Position numbers and translations under genes: made by a program. This document shows positions 41,083 to 50,634 of a stretch of DNA of 64,000 nucleotides, in pieces. The DNA comes from Alphaproteobacteria bacterium (GTDB taxonomy: Bacteria > Myxococcota_A > UBA796 > GCA-2862545): the NCBI GenBank assembly GCA_020632925.1, contig JACKER010000023.1:55512-119511 (forward strand). Reading direction: 5' to 3'. How positions within the stretch are numbered: the first letter of the stretch is position 1; each line of letters opens with the position of its first letter. Under the pieces are notes generated by a model. That model saw only the letters and a program-made list of their open reading frames with translations, did not search any database and was not told the origin of the DNA.

Positions 41083-41098
41083 AACGTAACGCTCGGAC

Positions 41099-42454
41099 TC
41101 AGCGATCGTCGCTCACACGGTCCGAGAGCATGCACGACACCGCCCACGCAGCGAGCACCACCGCGATCACCAGATCGACCGCGAGGTAGGCGCCGTGCTT
41201 GTCCGCGCCCAGCGCACGCGCCCAGGCGTGGGCCACCGCGGTGGCCGCGAAGCCGACCGCGAGCCAGCGTCCGCGCGCCGGACCGACCGTCGGCAGCAGC
41301 GCAGCGCCCGCCCAGTAGTACCGGCTGGACACGGTCACGAGGAACACGACGATCCATGCGAGCTGGAGCGCCTCCTCCCGCGACCGCCGCCACACCGCCA
41401 CCCCCCAGGCGCCCAGTCCGAGCACGACGCCCACGCCGATGGGCACCGCCCGCGCGTGCAGCACGGCCTCGCGCAGCTGTTCGGGCGTCGTCCACAGCGC
41501 GAGGTGCCGCCAGCCGATGCGCTGGTCGCCGAGCACGTGCTGCTCGCTGTGGTGGAGGATCCGCGGCACGAACTCGAGCCAGGCGCCCGGGCCGCGGGGC
41601 GTGAGGCAGCCGACACCCACGAAGATCGCGAGCGCCACGGCGAACGCGAGCACCAACCGCCGCGCGAACACCCGATCCCCGCCGGGGCGCAGGTCGGGGA
41701 TCAACAGCGAGACGAGCAGCGCCGCGGGGAAGAGCCGGCTGGCGGTGGCCCAGGCGAGCGCCGCACCCGCGACCTCGGGCTTCTGCTTCTTCACCGCTGC
41801 CGCCGCGATCATCAGCGCGGCCAGCCAGTCGTACTGGAGGAAGCCTCCGAACCAGCGCCAGACCGTACCGGGGAACACCGCGAGCAGCAGCACGACCCAG
41901 GCTGTGGTCTCGGTCCCGTAGGCCCACCCGATCGCCGCCAGCCCGATCAGGATCAGCAGCGGATCGATCGCGGTCGACAGCCACCGGGTGGTCGCGTGCT
42001 CCGCGGGCAGCGCGCGCGCCACGACGGACGCCACCGCGGTGTACGACGGGGTGCCGTTGAACCCGCGGTCGCGGAACATGTCGCGCCACGAGGCCTTCGG
42101 GTCGGCCTCCCGCAGCGCGCGCACCAGCCCGTCCAGCTCCTCCTGGCGCTCGGGCGAGAGCGCCCGGTCCACGTCGTACGCGCCGACGACGCTGGCGCGG
42201 GGCCCCTTCTCGTACGTCTCGAGGTCGCGCACGACGTCCACCTTGGCGAACGCGTCGTCGTGGCGTCGATCCACCTCCAGCGTCGCGACGTAGAGGTCGT
42301 CGTACCCGAGCTCGCCGAAGAACCGGACGCCCACGACGTAGTGGTACAGGTTCCAGGTCTGGGTCCAGCCGCCCGCCCAGGTCGCGGCAGGCTCCGCGAG
42401 GAACCAGATCGCCGCGATCAGGGCAGCGGCCACCGCCCCGCGCGCAGGGGTCAC
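41099..42454 (-). CDS. Polytopic membrane protein, GT87/DUF2029-like glycosyltransferase
   Basis: About 451 aa, GTG at 42454 overlapping the preceding stop (another GTG at 42460). Ten or so membrane helices; a large periplasmic loop after the first helix (HYVVGVRFFGELGYDDLYVATLEVDRR) with DLYV acidic residues, typical of GT-C glycosyltransferases. The internal SRLFPAALLVSLLIPDLR and ASRYYWAGAALL segments also fit. GT-C enzymes use lipid-linked sugars in the periplasm. Family assignment is moderate. Confidence 0.7.
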   Translation of the reverse strand: MTPARGAVAAALIAAIWFLAEPAATWAGGWTQTWNLYHYVVGVRFFGELGYDDLYVATLEVDRRHDDAFAKVDVVRDLETYEKGPRASVVGAYDVDRALSPERQEELDGLVRALREADPKASWRDMFRDRGFNGTPSYTAVASVVARALPAEHATTRWLSTAIDPLLILIGLAAIGWAYGTETTAWVVLLLAVFPGTVWRWFGGFLQYDWLAALMIAAAAVKKQKPEVAGAALAWATASRLFPAALLVSLLIPDLRPGGDRVFARRLVLAFAVALAIFVGVGCLTPRGPGAWLEFVPRILHHSEQHVLGDQRIGWRHLALWTTPEQLREAVLHARAVPIGVGVVLGLGAWGVAVWRRSREEALQLAWIVVFLVTVSSRYYWAGAALLPTVGPARGRWLAVGFAATAVAHAWARALGADKHGAYLAVDLVIAVVLAAWAVSCMLSDRVSDDR

Positions 42455-42939
42455 TGACACGCGGTCGGTTGGCAGCTCGCCTTGACCGATCCGGAGCCGT
42501 TCATGTTCGCGATGATGATCATGTTCGTCATGAACGCCTCGCAGTCGATCACGGCCGCGGTCATCGCCTCCTGCTGCGAGGTCCCCACGCCGCCGCCCGT
42601 CGCGTACTGATCGACGCAGTTCTGCCACCCGTCGGTGACGGTGCACGTGGTGTAGATGCCCGTCGCCTCGCAGTAGATCCCGCCGCCGCCACCGCCACCG
42701 CCATTGCTCGGGGCAGGCGCCGGGGATCCACCGCCACCGCCACCGCCACCGCCGCGCTTGCCGCCCTTGCGCCCGCCACCGCCGCGCTTCCCGGCACGCC
42801 CACCGCCGCCGCCACCACCACCGCCGCCACCCGGCGATGCCGAGGGCGCGTCCGGCGTCGGGACGGGATCGGAGACCTCGGCGCCACCACACGCCAGCGA
42901 GGCGACGAGCACGAGGGAACCAGCGAGGACGGCGCGCAT
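42451..42939 (-). CDS. Glycine-rich lipoprotein
   Basis: About 162 aa from ATG 42939 (a GTG one codon before). Lipobox SLAC. Long glycine runs with interspersed Arg/Lys (residues about 38-75 and 82-89) lead to a small Cys-containing C-terminal domain (YCEATGIYTTCTVTDGWQNC ... SCQPTACQ) with five or six cysteines, probably disulphide-bonded. It is coupled on both sides, to the outer-membrane protein and the glycosyltransferase gene. Confidence 0.75.
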   Translation of the reverse strand: MRAVLAGSLVLVASLACGGAEVSDPVPTPDAPSASPGGGGGGGGGGGRAGKRGGGGRKGGKRGGGGGGGGGSPAPAPSNGGGGGGGGIYCEATGIYTTCTVTDGWQNCVDQYATGGGVGTSQQEAMTAAVIDCEAFMTNMIIIANMNGSGSVKASCQPTACQ

Positions 42940-43814
42940 CACAGCTCCAGGGCGATCCGGAACCGGCCCGTGTACAGGTGGCCGTAGCGGGAGGCCGGCG
43001 ACACGTTCTCGAGGTCCTTCACGGGCTGCGAGTACCCGCCCGGCGCGGCATAGAACTCGCCGCCGAGGCGCAGGTGGTCCGCGACCAGCGCGTCCACCCC
43101 GAGCGAGCCCGTGAAGCCGAAGTACGGGTGGTAGTTGTTGGTCACGACGTTGTCGTCACCGATGTAGAAGAAGGTCGAGGCGTCGGTCCAACCGAGCGCG
43201 AGGTACGGCGTGACCACGTCGAAGTCGGTGCCCACCATCAGGTCGAGCCCGAAGGTCGACGCGACGTACAGATCGTCGAACGCGGTGCCGCCCTCCACGA
43301 AGGGGGTGGCGATCTCGCCGACCGTCTTCATGGAGGTCGCGTGGAAGCGGCCGCCGAGCTGGAGCACCTCGCCGAGCGCGACGCCCACGCCGAGCTCGCC
43401 GCTGAGGATGACGTTGGTGACGCCGAAGAGCGTGACCGGGGGGACGTAGGCGGCGCCCGCGTACATCGTCGTCCGGCCGAGCGTCGGGAACGAGTACGAC
43501 ACGCTGGGGCGCGGCACGACCGGGCTCTTGTTGGTGTCCTCGGTCTTCGTGTAGTTCAGGACGAGGCGGTGCGGGCAGCCCACCGGCGGCAGGATCCCCA
43601 CGTCCAGGCCGATCGAGCCGTGCCCCCCCTCGTGCGGCACGGGCGCGTGGACCGGCGAGAAGGTCGTGGTCAGCGCGAAGTAGTTCGCGAGGTAGTCCTG
43701 CTGCGCCTGCTCGTTGTAGTCCTCGGGCGGACCGGCAGCGGCCCAGTCGGCGCAGGCCTCGTCCACGTACGCGTGCGCGGTCCCCGCCCACATCCACAAC
43801 CATGTCGCGACCAT
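42939..43814 (-). CDS. Outer-membrane beta-barrel-like protein
   Basis: 291 aa from ATG 43814. Signal peptide MVATWLWMWAGTAHA. The mature chain alternates hydrophobic and polar residues in long strands (LSGELGVGVALGEVLQLGGRFHATS, DLMVGTDFDVVTPYLALGWTD, HPYFGFTGSLGVDALVADHLRLGGEFYAA) and ends RFRIALEL, consistent with a transmembrane barrel. First gene of the three-gene unit with the Gly-rich lipoprotein and glycosyltransferase. Confidence 0.75.
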   Translation of the reverse strand: MVATWLWMWAGTAHAYVDEACADWAAAGPPEDYNEQAQQDYLANYFALTTTFSPVHAPVPHEGGHGSIGLDVGILPPVGCPHRLVLNYTKTEDTNKSPVVPRPSVSYSFPTLGRTTMYAGAAYVPPVTLFGVTNVILSGELGVGVALGEVLQLGGRFHATSMKTVGEIATPFVEGGTAFDDLYVASTFGLDLMVGTDFDVVTPYLALGWTDASTFFYIGDDNVVTNNYHPYFGFTGSLGVDALVADHLRLGGEFYAAPGGYSQPVKDLENVSPASRYGHLYTGRFRIALEL

Positions 43815-43902
43815 CGGTCCCCCCCACGAAGGCGCATCCTAAACCGGGAGGAAGGCGCCGTGGGGATGCGCGTCGCGAGCGGCGGCGATAAGCTCGGGAC
43901 CA

Positions 43903-43979
<77 letters not shown>

Positions 43980-43987
43980 TCTTGGAC

Positions 43988-44030
43988 GGCCCCTCGGAAA
44001 CCACTGGTTGCCGAGGGGCCTCCTTTGTTC
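43988..44030 (+). terminator. Rho-independent-type terminator after tRNA-Pro
   Basis: A perfect 10-bp stem, GGCCCCTCGG (43988-43997) with CCGAGGGGCC (44011-44020), and a 13-nt loop, followed by TCCTTTGTTC. Confidence 0.85.
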
Positions 44031-44383
44031 TAGCAGTTCGTACATGCGTCATGCAGTCCACACGCCGGCATGGGTGTCGTGACGTCTCCGCTCTCGTCAG
44101 GAGGCAGGTCGAACCAGCCTCCTGGCGCCACGACTTCTCTCCGGAGCCCCCTCCCGGGTTCTGGGCTGTCGCCACGGCCGCGGTGGTGGCCATGTGGCAG
44201 CGTGCTGCAGTAGAAGCGGTGGCACTCCGAGATGACGTCGCGTCCCTCTGCGGGCGATGCGACGAGCGGGGCGGGGGGCCTCACCGTCTCGCGACCCGGA
44301 CCTCAACGCCTGGGCGGCCCGGGTCGTGCGGCCGCGGACGCCCGCTCTACCGCGAGGTCGCGCGGGCTTCGTGTTTGTCGCCC
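44031..44383. other. 353-bp region with no confident gene
   Basis: Lies between the tRNA-Pro terminator and the end of the sigma factor gene. A minus-strand 84-codon frame at 44030-44284 ends in a Cys/His-bearing sequence (ACGLHDACTNC), but its third-position GC is lower than that of neighbouring genes and it has no clear ribosome site; I do not call it. Confidence 0.4.
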
Positions 44384-44980
44384 TCAGGCCTGCGCGGGCC
44401 CGCCGCAGTGGCAGTCGAGGCAGCCGTGGGCCGCGCAGGTGCCGCAGGAGCGCGACACCTGCTTGCGCAGCGCCTCGCGGGCGCGGAACACGCGCACGGC
44501 GGCGTTGTTGGCGCTGATGCCGGCCTCGGCGGCGAAGTCCTTCACCGCGACGCCCTCGATCTCGATGCGCTGCAGGGCCGTGGCGTACTCGGGCTTGAGA
44601 GTGGTCGCGAGGTAGGCGACGCACTGGCAGACCGCGTCGCGCACCTCGCCCTCGGGCTCCACGCTGCCCTGCAGCTCCGCGGCGAAGCTGTCGAGGGCGC
44701 GCCCCGCCGAGCCGCGGCGCCGCCAGTGGTCCGTGACCGCGTTGCGGAGGACCCGGTAGAACCACGCGACGGCGGACTCCCGCTCCCGGATGGTCTCCAG
44801 GCGGTCGAGCGACCGCACGAAGGCGTCCTGGAGGATCTCTTCGGCGAGGACGGGGTCGCCCACCCGGCGCTCGAGGAAGTCGAGGAACTCCCGGTGGCTC
44901 TCGACGAGCGCCGTGACGACGGCGGCGTCCTCGGGGCGCGTCGCCGCCGCGACGTGGTGCGTGTGCTCACCGCTGGCCAT
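44384..44980 (-). CDS. ECF sigma factor with Cys-rich C-terminal tail, CorE-like
   Basis: 198 aa from ATG 44980. Region 2 is EEILQDAFVRSLDRL ... WFYRVLRNAVTDHWRRRG; region 4 is LKPEYATALQRIEIEGVAVKDFAAEAGISANNAAVRVFRAREAL. The tail CGTCAAHGCLDCHCGG has five cysteines, the hallmark of the CorE group, in which a C-terminal Cys-rich domain binds copper (or cadmium/zinc) and controls promoter binding without an anti-sigma factor. No anti-sigma gene is present, and the gene is coupled to a cupredoxin and a copper ATPase, all consistent with direct metal sensing. Confidence 0.88.
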   Translation of the reverse strand: MASGEHTHHVAAATRPEDAAVVTALVESHREFLDFLERRVGDPVLAEEILQDAFVRSLDRLETIRERESAVAWFYRVLRNAVTDHWRRRGSAGRALDSFAAELQGSVEPEGEVRDAVCQCVAYLATTLKPEYATALQRIEIEGVAVKDFAAEAGISANNAAVRVFRAREALRKQVSRSCGTCAAHGCLDCHCGGPAQA

Positions 44981-45365
44981 CGGAGCCCCCTGCGGCCACC
45001 TTCGTCACGACGAGGGTGCCCTTCACCATGTTCATGCCACAGGTGAAGGCGTAGGTGCCGGCCTCCAGTGCGGGGACCTCGATCACGACGGCCTCGCCGG
45101 TGGGGAGCGTGTGGCGCTCGCCGAGGAACGGGAGGACGACGTCGCGCGTGCAGCCGTCGTGGTCGTGCTTCGTGAAGCGCAGCCTGAAGGGCTCCCCGGC
45201 CGGCACCTCGAGGCGGGCGGGGTGGTACGCGCCGCCGTGCACCATCACGTCGAAGGTTTTCACCTCGGCCGGCGTCGCCGCGGTCGGCGGCGCGGCGGGC
45301 GCCGGTGGCTCGGCAAGCGCGAGGGTGGGGAGGAGGGCGAGGAGGAGGAGGGTGACGGGCTTCAT
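44967..45365 (-). CDS. Exported cupredoxin-like copper-binding protein
   Basis: 132 aa from ATG 45365. Signal peptide MKPVTLLLLALLPTLALA, short Pro/Ala linker, then a cupredoxin fold of about 85 residues. Candidate copper ligands are the histidines near the start (FTKHDHDGCTRDVVL) and the Cys and Met residues in the FTCGMNMVKGTL motif. Periplasmic copper carrier or buffer. Stop overlaps the sigma factor start by 14 nt. Confidence 0.85.
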   Translation of the reverse strand: MKPVTLLLLALLPTLALAEPPAPAAPPTAATPAEVKTFDVMVHGGAYHPARLEVPAGEPFRLRFTKHDHDGCTRDVVLPFLGERHTLPTGEAVVIEVPALEAGTYAFTCGMNMVKGTLVVTKVAAGGSDGQR

Positions 45366-45388
45366 GGTCTTGTCTCCGGTGCGAGGGT

Positions 45389-47662
45389 TCACGCGTGCCG
45401 GCCGAAGCGGCGCAGGCGCAGGGAGTTGGCGATGACGGACACGCTCGACAGCGACATCGCGGCGCTGGCGAACACGGGGGAGAGGGTCCAGCCGGTCCAC
45501 GGGACGAGCGCGCCCGCGGCGAGGGGCAGGCCCACCAGGTTGTAGACGAAGGCCCAGAACAGGTTCTGGCGCACCGTCCCGAGGGTCGCGCGGCCGAGCG
45601 CGAGGGCCGTCGGCAGGCTGCCGATGCCGCCGCGCAGCAGCGCGACGTCGGCGGCGGCCAGCGCGACGTCGGCGCCGGACCCGATGGCGACGCCGACATC
45701 GGCGGCGGCGAGGGCGGGGGCGTCGTTCACGCCGTCGCCTACCATGGCGACCACGCGCCCGCCGACCCTGGCCTCCGCCACGACGCGGGCCTTGTCCTCG
45801 GGCCGCACCTCGGCGACGACCTCGTCGATGCCGAGCTCGGCCGCGATGGCCTCCGCAGTGGCTCGCCGGTCGCCCGTGAGCATCGTCACGCGGACCCCGG
45901 CGGCCCGCAGGGCCTCCACTGCCTCGCGGGCGCCGTCGGCCGGCCTGTCGGCCACCGCGAGGAGGGCCGCGACCGTGCCGTCGACGGCGACGAAGGACGG
46001 CGTCTGACCCGCGCGGGCGAGCGCCGCAGCGGCATCTTCGAGGAGATCCACCCCGTCAGCGGCGGCGCCGACGTAGGCGCGGGTGCCAATGTGGATGTGG
46101 CGGCCGTCCACGCGGCCCTCGACGCCGCCGCCGGGCTCCGCGCGGAAGTCGGCGACGGGCAGCAGGTCGCCCCCGCGGGCGAGGGCGCCCGCCACCACGG
46201 CGCGAGCCACCGGGTGCTCGCTGCCCGCCTCGACCGAGGCGATCCAGGAGGCGAGCGCCTGCGCGTCGAGGTCGGGGCGGACCTCGAGGTGGGTCAGCTC
46301 GGGGCGGCCGGTGGTCAGCGTGCCGGTCTTGTCGACCAGCACGGTGTCGATGCGGCTGGCGACCTCGAGCACGGCGCCGCCCTTCACGAGCACGCCGAGC
46401 TCGGCGCCGCGGCCGGTGCCGACCGCGATGGCCGCCGGAGTCGCGAGCCCGAGGGCGCAGGGGCAGGCGATGACCAGTACCGCCACGAAGTGCTCGACGG
46501 CAGTCGCGAAGCCGGCCCACGTTGGGTCCAGGAGGCTCCACACCACCAGCGTCACGAGGGCGATGCCCACGACGATCGGCACGAAGACGGCGCTCACCCG
46601 GTCGGCGAGGCGCGCGATCGGCGCCTTGCTCCCCTGGGCCTGCGCGACAGCCTCGGCGATGCGGGCGACTGCAGTGTCGCGGCCGGTGGCGGTCACCTCC
46701 ACGACGAGCGCGCCAGTGGTGTTGAGGGTGCCGCCGTGCACCGCGTCACCGGGCGCCTTGTCGACCGGCAGGCTCTCTCCCGTGAGGATCGCCTCGTCCA
46801 GGGCGGACGCGCCCTCGCGCACGAGGCCGTCCACCGGCACGCGGCCGCCGGGACGCACCCGCACCAGGTCGCCGACGCGAAGGCGCGCGAGGGGCACCTC
46901 CTCCTCCTCCTCGCCGCCTACGATGCGGGTGGCGGTGGGGGGCACCAGCTTCGCGAGGCCCTGGACGGCTTCGGACAGGCGCTTGCGGGCGCGGGTCTCG
47001 AGCAGCTTGCCCGTGAGCACGAACAGCACGATGGCGGCGGCGGCCTCGAAGTAAACGTGCGGCAGGTGGCCGTGCTCGGCGTGGGGGAAGAGCCCGGGGG
47101 CGAGGGTGATGAGCGCCGACCACGCCCACGCGCTGCACGCGCCGAGCGTGACCAGGGTGTTCATGTCGGCCGCGCCGTGGCGCAGGGCTGTCCACGCCAG
47201 TCGCGGGAAGCGGCGGCCCGGCCCGAGCAGGACGATGGTCGTGGCGGCGAGCTGCACGAGCCGGCCGAGCGGACCGTCCACGCCGGGGAGGGCGCCGTGC
47301 GCCATGCCGACGACGATCAGCGGCACGCCGAGGAGGGCGGCGAGGGCCACGTCCCGGCGGAGCTCGGCCTCCTCGGCCTGCTCGGCGGCGGCGAGGACGT
47401 CGCCCGCGGCCTCCTCGTCGGCCTCGAGGTCCGCGGCCTGGTAGCCGGCGGCTTCGATGGCGCCGACGAGGTCCTCGGTGCGGACGAGGGAGGGGTCGAG
47501 GCGGATCCACGCGTGCTTGCCGGCGAGGTCGACGGCGGCGTCGTGGACGCCGGGGATCTTCGTGAGCGCCTGCTCGACGCGCAGCACGCACGCGGCGCAG
47601 GTCATGCCGAGCACAGCGAGCTCGCGGGTGGCTTCCGGGGTGTGCGGGGGAACGGTGTTCAT
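45389..47662 (-). CDS. copA: Cu(+)-exporting P1B-type ATPase
   Basis: 757 aa from ATG 47662. One N-terminal HMA domain (LGMTCAACVLRVEQAL). Actuator TGES in EAILTGESLPVDK, transmembrane metal site CPC in VIACPCALGLATP, phosphorylation DKTGTLTTG, SEHP motif in EAGSEHPVARA, hinge GDGVNDAPAL. The C-terminal helices carry NLFWAFVYN and MSLSSVSVIANSLRLRRF, both ligand regions of CopA. All catalytic motifs are intact. First gene of the minus-strand copper transcript. Confidence 0.95.
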   Translation of the reverse strand: MNTVPPHTPEATRELAVLGMTCAACVLRVEQALTKIPGVHDAAVDLAGKHAWIRLDPSLVRTEDLVGAIEAAGYQAADLEADEEAAGDVLAAAEQAEEAELRRDVALAALLGVPLIVVGMAHGALPGVDGPLGRLVQLAATTIVLLGPGRRFPRLAWTALRHGAADMNTLVTLGACSAWAWSALITLAPGLFPHAEHGHLPHVYFEAAAAIVLFVLTGKLLETRARKRLSEAVQGLAKLVPPTATRIVGGEEEEEVPLARLRVGDLVRVRPGGRVPVDGLVREGASALDEAILTGESLPVDKAPGDAVHGGTLNTTGALVVEVTATGRDTAVARIAEAVAQAQGSKAPIARLADRVSAVFVPIVVGIALVTLVVWSLLDPTWAGFATAVEHFVAVLVIACPCALGLATPAAIAVGTGRGAELGVLVKGGAVLEVASRIDTVLVDKTGTLTTGRPELTHLEVRPDLDAQALASWIASVEAGSEHPVARAVVAGALARGGDLLPVADFRAEPGGGVEGRVDGRHIHIGTRAYVGAAADGVDLLEDAAAALARAGQTPSFVAVDGTVAALLAVADRPADGAREAVEALRAAGVRVTMLTGDRRATAEAIAAELGIDEVVAEVRPEDKARVVAEARVGGRVVAMVGDGVNDAPALAAADVGVAIGSGADVALAAADVALLRGGIGSLPTALALGRATLGTVRQNLFWAFVYNLVGLPLAAGALVPWTGWTLSPVFASAAMSLSSVSVIANSLRLRRFGRHA

Positions 47663-47708
47663 CAGGGCCTCCAGGTCCTTCGCCCGAGCCGACGCACCTC
47701 CCTTCGCG

Positions 47709-47736
47709 GCATTACAGTCGAACGTCGCTGTAATGC
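47709..47736. promoter_or_regulatory. Inverted repeat in the divergent copper promoter
   Basis: GCATTACAG (47709-47717), 10-nt spacer, CTGTAATGC (47728-47736): perfect 9-bp arms midway between copA (start 47662) and the TolC-like gene (start 47778). It is the natural site for a dimeric metal regulator controlling both directions. No such regulator is encoded here besides the ECF sigma factor. Confidence 0.65.
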
Positions 47737-47777
47737 TCGGAGGGGTCGAGCGTCGGCGAGGCGTACCGGAGGTGTCC

Positions 47778-49223
47778 GTGCGCTTCGCTCCTCTCGCACT
47801 CCTGCTCGCGCTGTTCGCGACGTCCGCGGTCGCCGCGCCCGACGACGCGGCCGCGTCCCGTCCCGACCCCGGGGATCCGACGGTCCCCACGCTGCCGCTG
47901 CCGGCCCCGACGCTGGCGCTCCAGACCGATCCACCCCTCCCGGGCGACCCGTCGACGGGCTGGGCCGGCCTCGGTGACCCGGCCTCGGCGGGCCCCACCC
48001 TGACCCTCGACGAGGCGCTCGCGCTCGCCCGCGCCCACCACCCGCTGCTCGCCGCGGCCGGGGTCGGCGTACGCGCGGCCACCTCCGAGCGGGCGGCGGC
48101 CGGACGGATCGGCAACCCGAGCTTCGAGACCGAGGTGCTGCCCGGGGAGGGCGACAACGAGGTGGAGCTCGCCGCGCGGCTGGACCTCACCGACGGGGTC
48201 CTCGCGGGCCTCCGGGTGCGGGTCGCCGACGCCCGGCGCGACGCCGAGCAGTCCCGCGCACAGGCCACGACGGTGCGCGTGGAGGCCGAGGTGCGGATCG
48301 CCTACGTCTCGCTGCAGGCCGCCTCGCTGCGGCTCGCGGTCGGACAGCGCGCCCTCGAGATCCAGGCCGTCGCGCGGGACGCGGCCGAGGCGCTCTACGC
48401 CTCCGGCGGCCTCCCGTGGGCCGAGGTGGTCCCGCACGTCGCGGCCTACGAGCGCCTGCGCCTCTCGGTCGCCGGTCTGGAGCTCGACGTCGCGGCGGCC
48501 CGGGAGCGCCTCGCCGCGAGCCTCGGGCGCTTCGGCGCCGCCTCCGAGGTCGCGCCCCTCCCGGACCTGCCGTCCGATCCGGGCGTGCCCGCGGATCTCG
48601 AGGCCCGCGCCGTGGCCGCCAGCCTCGAGCTGGCGGCGCTCCGGGAGGAGGCGACGGCGCTCGGGCGCGCGGCGACCCTCGCCCGGGTGAGCGGGGCGCT
48701 GCCCGAGGTCGAGGTGGGCCTGCTCGCCGTGAACGACCGCCTCCCGCTCGGCCTCGCGGCCCCGCAGGAGCCGTGGCGATTCGGAGGCAGCGTCGAGCTG
48801 ACGGTGCCCCTGTTCGCCCAGGGTGTCGCCGCGGGCCGGGCGGCCTCCCTGCGCCGGGACGAACTCGCGTGGCGCCTCGAGGCGGAGGCCGTGCAGCTGC
48901 GCGCGGACGCCCGCATCGCCGCCGCGCGCCTGCACGTCGCCCACGCGAAGGCCGCGCACCTGCGCGACGTGGTTCTCCCGCGGCAGCGGGAGGTCACCGA
49001 GGCCACGCTCCGCCAGTACAACGCCATGCAGTTGAGCGTCTTCCAGCTCCTGCAGGCGCGCCGGGCCGAGTTCGACGCCGAGCTCGAGCTGGTCGACGCC
49101 CTGCGGGACGCCTGGATCGCGCGCGTCGGCCTCGACGCGCTCGCCGCCGGCGTGCGCGTGGACCTGCCCCTCACCCAGACCGCGACCCCGTCCGCGGGCG
49201 CCACCCCTGACGGAGGTCACTGA
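47778..49223 (+). CDS. TolC/CusC-type outer membrane efflux protein
   Basis: 481 aa from GTG 47778 (GGAGG five nt upstream). Signal peptide VRFAPLALLLALFATSAVA. Two OEP halves: LTLDEALALARAHHPLLAAAGV near residue 75 and the second long coiled helices with ELTVPLFAQGVAAGRAASLRRDELAWRLEAEAVQLRADARIAAARLHVAHAKAAHLRDVVLP. Alanine-rich coiled coils fit the periplasmic alpha-barrel. No membrane fusion or RND partner is in the window, so it may serve an efflux system encoded elsewhere or act with CopA-derived copper. Confidence 0.85.
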   Translation: MRFAPLALLLALFATSAVAAPDDAAASRPDPGDPTVPTLPLPAPTLALQTDPPLPGDPSTGWAGLGDPASAGPTLTLDEALALARAHHPLLAAAGVGVRAATSERAAAGRIGNPSFETEVLPGEGDNEVELAARLDLTDGVLAGLRVRVADARRDAEQSRAQATTVRVEAEVRIAYVSLQAASLRLAVGQRALEIQAVARDAAEALYASGGLPWAEVVPHVAAYERLRLSVAGLELDVAAARERLAASLGRFGAASEVAPLPDLPSDPGVPADLEARAVAASLELAALREEATALGRAATLARVSGALPEVEVGLLAVNDRLPLGLAAPQEPWRFGGSVELTVPLFAQGVAAGRAASLRRDELAWRLEAEAVQLRADARIAAARLHVAHAKAAHLRDVVLPRQREVTEATLRQYNAMQLSVFQLLQARRAEFDAELELVDALRDAWIARVGLDALAAGVRVDLPLTQTATPSAGATPDGGH

Positions 49224-49225
49224 CC

Positions 49226-50563
49226 ATGGATCGACGAGCCTTTCTCCAGTCCCTCGGCGGCGCCGCCGCCGGCGCCCTCGTGCTCACCCGTGCCGGCGCC
49301 GCCAGCGCGTCCGAGCACCACGAGCTCGCCCACACGACCCCGCACCCGACGAGGGGTCCCGTCCCCCCGGCGACATCCGGCGCGCGTCCGACGCTGCTGC
49401 AGCCCGGTCAGCCCCACGTCGTCACGCCGAACGGCAGCACGCTGCCGTGGCGGATCGTCGACGGCGTGAAGGTGGGTCACCTCGTCGCGGCGCCGGTGGC
49501 GCACGAGTTCGCGCCCGGGATGCGGGCCGAGGCGTGGGGCTACAACGGCTCGACCCCCGGTCCGACGATCGAGGCCGTGGAGGGCGACCGCCTGCGCCTC
49601 TACGTGACGAACCGCCTGCCGGAGCCGACGACCGTCCACTGGCACGGGCTCGTCCTGCCGAACGGAATGGACGGCGTCGCAGGGCTCAACCAGCCGCCGA
49701 TCCCCCCGGGGGAGACGTGGGTCTACGAGTTCGTGGCGAAGCACCCGGGCACGTTCATGTACCACCCGCACTACGACGAGATGACCCAGATGGCGCTCGG
49801 GATGGCGGGCATGTTCATCGTGCACCCCCGCACGCCCCGCTCCCACGTGGACCGCGACTTCGTGCTGATGACCCACGAGTGGAAGCTCGAGGTGGGCGCG
49901 CGCCGTCCCGACCCCAACGCGATGAACGACTTCAACGTCCTCACGTTCAACAGCAGGGCCTTCCCGGGGACCCAGCCGCTGCTGATCGGGGTGGGCGAGC
50001 GGGTGCGCATCCGCTTCGGGAACCTGTCGGCGATGGACCACCACCCGATCCACCTGCACGGGCTGTGGTTCCACGAGACCGCCACGGACGGCGGGTTCAT
50101 CCCGGCCTCCGCCCAGCGCCCGGAGACCACGGTGCTGGTCCCGGTGGGCTCGACCCGCGTCATCGAGTTCGTCGCCACCGAGCCCGGGGACTGGGCGATG
50201 CACTGCCACATGACCCACCACGTGATGACCCAGATGGGGCACGGGCTCCCGAACGCCGTCGGGGCGGACCTCTCCCGGGTCGATCACCGCATGAGCCGCG
50301 CCCTGCCGTCCTACATGACGATGGGCACCCGCGGGATGGGCGGGATGGGCGAGATGGTGATGGATGTGCCGCCGAACAGCCTGCCGATGCGCGGCGCCGA
50401 GGGGCCATTCTCCTACGTCGACATGGGGGGCATGTTCACGGTGCTCAAGGTCCGCGAGGACCCCGAGCGCGCCGACCCCGCGGACTGGTACGCCCACCCG
50501 CCGGGCAGCGTGGCGGGGCCGGCCTCCGCCGAGGCGCTGCGCCGGGACGGCATCGGGGCGTAA
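49226..50563 (+). CDS. Tat-exported multicopper oxidase
   Basis: 445 aa from ATG 49226. Twin-arginine signal DRRAFLQSLGGAAAGALVL. Four copper motifs of multicopper oxidases: HWHG, HPH in MYHPHYD, HPIHLHG, and HCHMTHH with a Met-rich stretch (MGTRGMGGMGEMVMD) near the C-terminus. Likely oxidises Cu(I) to Cu(II) in the periplasm, like CueO or CopA-type oxidases. It follows the TolC-like gene by 2 bp. Confidence 0.93.
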   Translation: MDRRAFLQSLGGAAAGALVLTRAGAASASEHHELAHTTPHPTRGPVPPATSGARPTLLQPGQPHVVTPNGSTLPWRIVDGVKVGHLVAAPVAHEFAPGMRAEAWGYNGSTPGPTIEAVEGDRLRLYVTNRLPEPTTVHWHGLVLPNGMDGVAGLNQPPIPPGETWVYEFVAKHPGTFMYHPHYDEMTQMALGMAGMFIVHPRTPRSHVDRDFVLMTHEWKLEVGARRPDPNAMNDFNVLTFNSRAFPGTQPLLIGVGERVRIRFGNLSAMDHHPIHLHGLWFHETATDGGFIPASAQRPETTVLVPVGSTRVIEFVATEPGDWAMHCHMTHHVMTQMGHGLPNAVGADLSRVDHRMSRALPSYMTMGTRGMGGMGEMVMDVPPNSLPMRGAEGPFSYVDMGGMFTVLKVREDPERADPADWYAHPPGSVAGPASAEALRRDGIGA

Positions 50564-50634
50564 TGCCCGCGCTGGGGATGCGTCAGCAGGGTGGAGGGCC
50601 GACGATGGCCCCGAACAAGACCGAGGAGGTCGAG

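Noticed and set aside
42700..42840. GCC/CCG simple repeat as a possible CRISPR or structural repeat
   Set aside because: It is the glycine-rich coding segment of the lipoprotein gene on the minus strand; no spacer-repeat pattern exists. No CRISPR array was seen anywhere in the window.
44030..44284. 84-codon minus-strand frame downstream of the sigma factor gene with a Cys/His C-terminus
   Set aside because: Third-position GC is lower than in surrounding genes, no ribosome site is visible, and no homology was recognised. It could be real but is not supported.
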